Assembly: GCA_017411935.1 (NCBI GenBank)
Contig: JAFQPC010000044.1
Location: 1-7,742, forward strand
DNA length: 7,742 nucleotides
Reading direction: 5' to 3'
Origin: Clostridia bacterium
GTDB taxonomy: Bacteria; Bacillota; Clostridia; Oscillospirales; CAG-272
Made by a program: the position numbers and the translations under genes. Below are positions 4,297-7,742 of this stretch, one piece after another. Within the stretch, counting starts at the first letter, position 1. Every line of letters begins with the position of its first letter. Under the pieces are notes generated by a model. It ran no database searches, had not been told where the DNA came from, and saw only the letters and a program-made list of their open reading frames with translations.

Positions 4297-6601
4297 ATGC
4301 AAATAAGATCATACCGAATGAGCGAAGTGCAAGATCAACGCAAAGACAGATCAAGCCACCGATGACCGCCGCAAGGATCATTGCCGTCAGAAACACAAAC
4401 ACGACTTCGTATATATAGCTTCGACGGATCGCCTTACGTTCCATTCCGCACTCTGCCAGGAAAAGCATTTCCTCTTTTCGACCGCGGTACAAGCGCAAGA
4501 AAAGATTTGCCGCACCCAAAATTCCGAGGATCAGCGCGCCAAACACGGCACATTTTAGAAGCGCCAAGTGCCCCAAAATACTTTGCGACACCGATCCGAA
4601 AACGGTTTCGGGGCCCGCTACGGTCGCACCGTCCGATTCGATTTTGGAAACCACCGATTCGATCGTGTCTGCGTCATCAAGGCGAACACAGGTAATATCT
4701 CTGCGTACGCCGAACGTATCGGCATCAAAATACACAAAATTGACATTGACCGAAAGGATCTCCGTCACGGTCAACTCTTTGGTGAGCCCACCGAGCTCGA
4801 GCGAAATCCGATCTCCCACGCGAACCTCGGCAAGTGATGCAATCCCTTTGGAAAGTATAATCTCATCGGCTTGCGGAAATGTTTGGGGTAAGATTTTTTC
4901 GTCAAAAAAATCCGAAGACAAATCTTCCGCGGAAATCGCAATTGCATTGATACCGTCGCCGACACTTGCATCGGTATTATAATACATACGAAGCGTTTCC
5001 ATCGAATCCTCTGCGACAATACGCTCCTCGGTACGCTCGTCCAATCCGTATGCCACCAGATCGACATCAATTCCCTCGGTCATCATCTTCGATTCCGACG
5101 CAATCAAATTCTGGCATACACCGATGACCGAAATCAGGGCAAGCAACACCGAAATCAAACGGCAGGCAAAGCCCAGAGAGGACTGTCGTCCGAGTTGCTT
5201 CAGGGCAAGCAATCGCGTCGCATTCGGACTTTGCTTCTTCTCCTCTCTTTTTTCAAGCGCCGAGGCAAACCAATGAAGCAGAATAGGAGAAATCACAAAA
5301 CAAAAACGAACCAGCAGAAGAATGGTAACGATCGCCGCAATATAGCAGTATTTTACGTCGATCAAAAGCATACACAGCGCCGCAAGACACGCCTCGATCA
5401 GCGACGGAAGAACCTTCCAAAGCGGACATCGGTGCGAATGTGGTTTTTTAGAAGAACTCTTGCGTGTTGCCCGACGGTGTCGAAGCGTACAAATTGCCAT
5501 CAGACACAGCGTCATTCCCACGCCAATTCCAAGAGAGAGGGGTCTGACCCGAAGGAATTCCTCACTCCACCGATAAAATCCACCGCAAATACGCGTCAAA
5601 GGGATCGAAAGTAGCATGCCAAGCAGCGTACCAAGCACCGAATAGGAAGCACTTTCCAACCAAAACCATCGTCCGATCTGACGCTCCGAGGCTCCTGCCA
5701 AAGAAAAGAGTGCGTATTCTTTGCTTCTTCTCTCTTGTAACAATGTAAGCGACGTCGTTATCAAGATTCCCGCAAGCAACAAGATCAAACACAAAAAGAG
5801 ATATACCGAAACCATACGAAACAAATTCCAAAACGCAAGGCGATCGCGGTTGTCGGTTTGCGTGATGTTTTTATCGGCAAGTCTTTTTTCTACCGAAAGC
5901 CGTTCGTAAATACTGTCTACCGATACGCCATCTTCCACCGAGATCATCAAACGCGTACACGGCGCAAAGGAATCTCCCAGCGACGCTATGGCGGGAATTT
6001 TTTGAGCCATCGTACCCAACAGTCCGCCAAAGGAAACAAGCACGTCACGGTCTCGCAAGAGTCCCTTTTCCTCGGCAATCGCCTGTACGGTATACGTCAC
6101 CTCCTCAGAGAGCACGCTCAGAGAAAATTCATCTCCCACCGAAAGACCTCTCGCGTCGGCAAAACGCTTGGCGATCACTGCCGATCGATCAATATTTTCG
6201 TCCGTAAAATGACCGTAAGAAAGATAGTGAAACTCATAAAATTCGTCGGCTCGAACCAGATCGACCACCGCGACCGACACAGCAATTCGCTCATTTTCTT
6301 CGTCCCCGACAAAACCGACCAGAGCAAATTCTCCGAGCACGTCGGCATCCTCACCCACAGCTCGCTCGGCATCCTCAGCAAACAAAATTCTCTCGTCGTT
6401 GTCACCGCGCGTGGTGATCAGAATATTGCCGAGCTCTCGCTCCTCGCTCGCGCTTTGCGAAGACAGCTCGCCAAGCGTCTCGCAGATCGAACTGCCTGCC
6501 ACAGCCGCCGCCATCGAAAACGCTACCGTCAGCACGATCAAAATCGACTGCACGGGAGAGGATCGCAAAGAGCGAAGCAGATGTTTAACGAACAACTTCA
6601 T
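4295..6601 (-). CDS. ABC transporter permease with two FtsX-like modules
   Basis: This large integral membrane protein (768 residues from ATG 6601) is the partner of the ATPase just upstream. Numbering from that Met plus one, TM1 is at about 19-38, followed by an extracytoplasmic MacB-like region (about 50-260). The first FtsX module has TMs near 264-289, 318-340 and 355-374, with RRSKEYALFSLAGASERQI (292-310) as its coupling loop. Two central TMs follow (399-416 and 419-445), then TM7 (478-501), a second extracytoplasmic domain (about 505-672) and a second FtsX module (675-705 and 730-759) with RGRKEEMLFLAECGMERKAI. The protein stops right after that segment, so the usual last TM of the module seems absent. 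GGAAGGA (6611-6617) sits nine bases before ATG 6601; GTG 6604 is the alternative start. The start overlaps the ATPase gene by 17 bases, which suggests translational coupling. Substrate unknown: such pairs export peptides or lipoproteins, or give peptide resistance. Confidence 0.88.
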   Translation of the reverse strand: MKLFVKHLLRSLRSSPVQSILIVLTVAFSMAAAVAGSSICETLGELSSQSASEERELGNILITTRGDNDERILFAEDAERAVGEDADVLGEFALVGFVGDEENERIAVSVAVVDLVRADEFYEFHYLSYGHFTDENIDRSAVIAKRFADARGLSVGDEFSLSVLSEEVTYTVQAIAEEKGLLRDRDVLVSFGGLLGTMAQKIPAIASLGDSFAPCTRLMISVEDGVSVDSIYERLSVEKRLADKNITQTDNRDRLAFWNLFRMVSVYLFLCLILLLAGILITTSLTLLQERRSKEYALFSLAGASERQIGRWFWLESASYSVLGTLLGMLLSIPLTRICGGFYRWSEEFLRVRPLSLGIGVGMTLCLMAICTLRHRRATRKSSSKKPHSHRCPLWKVLPSLIEACLAALCMLLIDVKYCYIAAIVTILLLVRFCFVISPILLHWFASALEKREEKKQSPNATRLLALKQLGRQSSLGFACRLISVLLALISVIGVCQNLIASESKMMTEGIDVDLVAYGLDERTEERIVAEDSMETLRMYYNTDASVGDGINAIAISAEDLSSDFFDEKILPQTFPQADEIILSKGIASLAEVRVGDRISLELGGLTKELTVTEILSVNVNFVYFDADTFGVRRDITCVRLDDADTIESVVSKIESDGATVAGPETVFGSVSQSILGHLALLKCAVFGALILGILGAANLFLRLYRGRKEEMLFLAECGMERKAIRRSYIYEVVFVFLTAMILAAVIGGLICLCVDLALRSFGMILFA

Positions 6602-7253
6602 CACTCAAAATCCTTCCATCCCCAAAATGAACGATTCTTGTACCGTACTGTGCCGTCAACTCACTGTGTGTCACCTGAATCATCGTCAACGAAAGCTCGC
6701 GATTCAACTCCGACAGAAGCGTCATCACCTTCTCGGTAGCGACGCTATCAAGATTGCCCGTCGGCTCGTCCATCAACAGAATCGACGGCGAATACAAAAG
6801 CGCTCTGGCAATTGCCACACGTTGACACTCACCGCCCGACATTTCTTCGGGGAACGACGAAAGCACGTGCGAAATACTCATTCGTTCGGCAAGCTCTGCC
6901 ATTTTCTTTTTTCCTTCCTTTGCGTCGCCGCGCGCAAGATAATTCGGAAGCAAAATATTTTCAGCGGCGCGCAGAGTCGGAATCAAATGAAATTCTTGGT
7001 AAACGAATCCAATCTCGGTACAGCGCAGGCGCGCAAGTTCCCGCTCGCTCATCGCCGAAAGATCGCGTCCACCGAGCAATACCCTGCCCGACGCAGGGCG
7101 AAGATTTCCCGCTAAGATCGACAAAAGCGTACTTTTCCCGCTACCGCTTTCTCCCATAATCGAGACAAATTCGCCGTCCTCGACCAAAAGATCTACACCG
7201 TGAAGGATCTCGTGATCACCGTAACTATAATCAATTTTTTCTGCCTTTAACAT
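6585..7253 (-). CDS. ABC transporter ATP-binding protein, MacB/LolD/BceA type
   Basis: This is a complete 222-residue cytoplasmic ATPase that powers the FtsX-like permease. Walker A is GESGSGKST (34-42), the Q-loop is VYQEF with Gln86, the signature is MSGGECQR (138-145), Walker B is ILLMDEP (158-164) with catalytic Glu163, the D-loop is GNLDS, and the switch His196 is in QVTHSE. The first four residues of the signature are intact, but the usual LSGGEQQR has Cys143 in place of Gln. Length and the GNLDS motif fit the lipoprotein and peptide exporter subfamily. ATG 7253 follows GGGAGGA (7258-7264) at four to five bases. The gene lies 15 bases downstream of the partial gene and overlaps the permease start, so all three are one operon. 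Confidence 0.96.
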   Translation of the reverse strand: MLKAEKIDYSYGDHEILHGVDLLVEDGEFVSIMGESGSGKSTLLSILAGNLRPASGRVLLGGRDLSAMSERELARLRCTEIGFVYQEFHLIPTLRAAENILLPNYLARGDAKEGKKKMAELAERMSISHVLSSFPEEMSGGECQRVAIARALLYSPSILLMDEPTGNLDSVATEKVMTLLSELNRELSLTMIQVTHSELTAQYGTRIVHFGDGRILSDEVVR

Positions 7254-7268
7254 ACCGTCCTCCCGAGA

Positions 7269-7742
7269 TCAGCCGTTCTCAAAAATTGCGAACGCAAAAT
7301 ACGGTGCCGTACCGCGTAACGTGCAAAGAATCGCCCGATCAACTCCGTCAGCACTTTCTCTGCCCTCCGCGCATTCCGAGATCACCTCAAAAAGTTCCTC
7401 CGCATCCATTGTCACATACTCTTTTTCAAACGCCAAAAATTCTTCCCAACGTCCTTGATTTTCAATCACTTCCCGCTCACGCGAAGCACTCGTTGCACAC
7501 ATCATTTCAAACTTGTCGGTCAGCGCAAAAAACTCATCCTCGCATTCCACGAGTACACGGCAAACTTCCCTTGCCCGTACATCTCGGCTCTCAACATCCC
7601 GAATTGCGGCAAGAGTTTCTGCGTCTAATCGGTCAACAAATGCCGAATAGAGCGACAAAAGCTTGGGCACACACGCCGCACCATCAGCAAGAATACCAAG
7701 ATCTCGAAGAACACAAAGCTCCTCGCCCAGAAGATCCTCCCC
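7269..7742 (-). CDS. Unrecognised protein, partial (N-terminus beyond window edge)
   Basis: The frame stays open to the window edge, giving the last 157 residues of a longer protein. A GTG at 7670 could start a 133-residue version, but no clear Shine-Dalgarno site precedes it and the upstream codons continue as LLGEELCVLRDLGILADGA. The visible part is soluble, acidic and mostly helical, with many Glu, Arg and Ala, and it ends in a hydrophobic APYFAFAIFENG. No membrane segment is seen. The first 25 residues look vaguely like the end of a winged helix-turn-helix ('L..LGIL..GA..VP'), and regulators are commonly first in ABC exporter operons. A regulator is therefore a reasonable guess, not a call. 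The stop lies 15 bases before the ATPase ATG, so it belongs to that operon. Confidence 0.6.
   Translation of the reverse strand, partial: GEDLLGEELCVLRDLGILADGAACVPKLLSLYSAFVDRLDAETLAAIRDVESRDVRAREVCRVLVECEDEFFALTDKFEMMCATSASREREVIENQGRWEEFLAFEKEYVTMDAEELFEVISECAEGRESADGVDRAILCTLRGTAPYFAFAIFENG

Noticed and set aside
5858..6739. 293-codon open frame on the + strand
   Set aside because: It is an antisense shadow of the ABC permease and ATPase genes, with Arg/His/Ser-rich composition and no recognisable domain or start signal.
1..7742. CRISPR array, tRNA, rRNA, insertion sequence or phage genes
   Set aside because: Reading both strands showed no regularly spaced repeats, cloverleaf sequences, rRNA motifs, transposase or integrase signatures.

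Overview
The window looks like a chromosomal segment from a Gram-positive anaerobe, probably Bacillota class Clostridia. The evidence is strong AAGGAG-type Shine-Dalgarno sites, consensus TTGACA/TATAAT promoters with 17-base spacers, short hairpin plus U-tract terminators, a SLOG-like protein of a type common in clostridia, and moderate GC content. No genus can be named from this sequence. There is no transposase, integrase, CRISPR array, tRNA or rRNA.

Left part (1-750): an extended -10 promoter starts a roughly 185-base leader that can fold into a three-way junction and ends in a clear intrinsic terminator. The U-tract stops three bases before the ATG of a small SLOG-like (DUF1273/YpsA-like) gene that has no Shine-Dalgarno site. 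The leader also contains a 27-codon open frame. This is either a riboswitch or attenuator controlling the SLOG-like gene, or a stand-alone small RNA. I cannot match it to a known class, and it is the most unusual part of the window.

Middle part (750-4296): a nucleobase scavenging locus. An NCS2/AzgA-type purine permease and a LysR-type regulator read leftward. A creatininase-family metal-dependent amidohydrolase reads rightward, divergent from the regulator. The space between regulator and hydrolase holds two back-to-back consensus promoters and a perfect 9+9 base dyad. The dyad covers the regulator's own -35 box and lies about 66 bases upstream of the hydrolase transcription start, which is the classical LysR-type layout. 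The likely picture is that a purine-like or cyclic-amide compound is imported by the permease, opened by the hydrolase and sensed by the regulator. The substrate is unknown.

Right part (4295-7742): a leftward operon of a partial gene of unknown function (cut by the window edge), an ABC ATPase of the MacB/LolD/BceA type and a two-module FtsX-like permease. The permease appears to lack its last membrane segment. Both convergent gene pairs share a bidirectional terminator (711-746 and 4264-4296).
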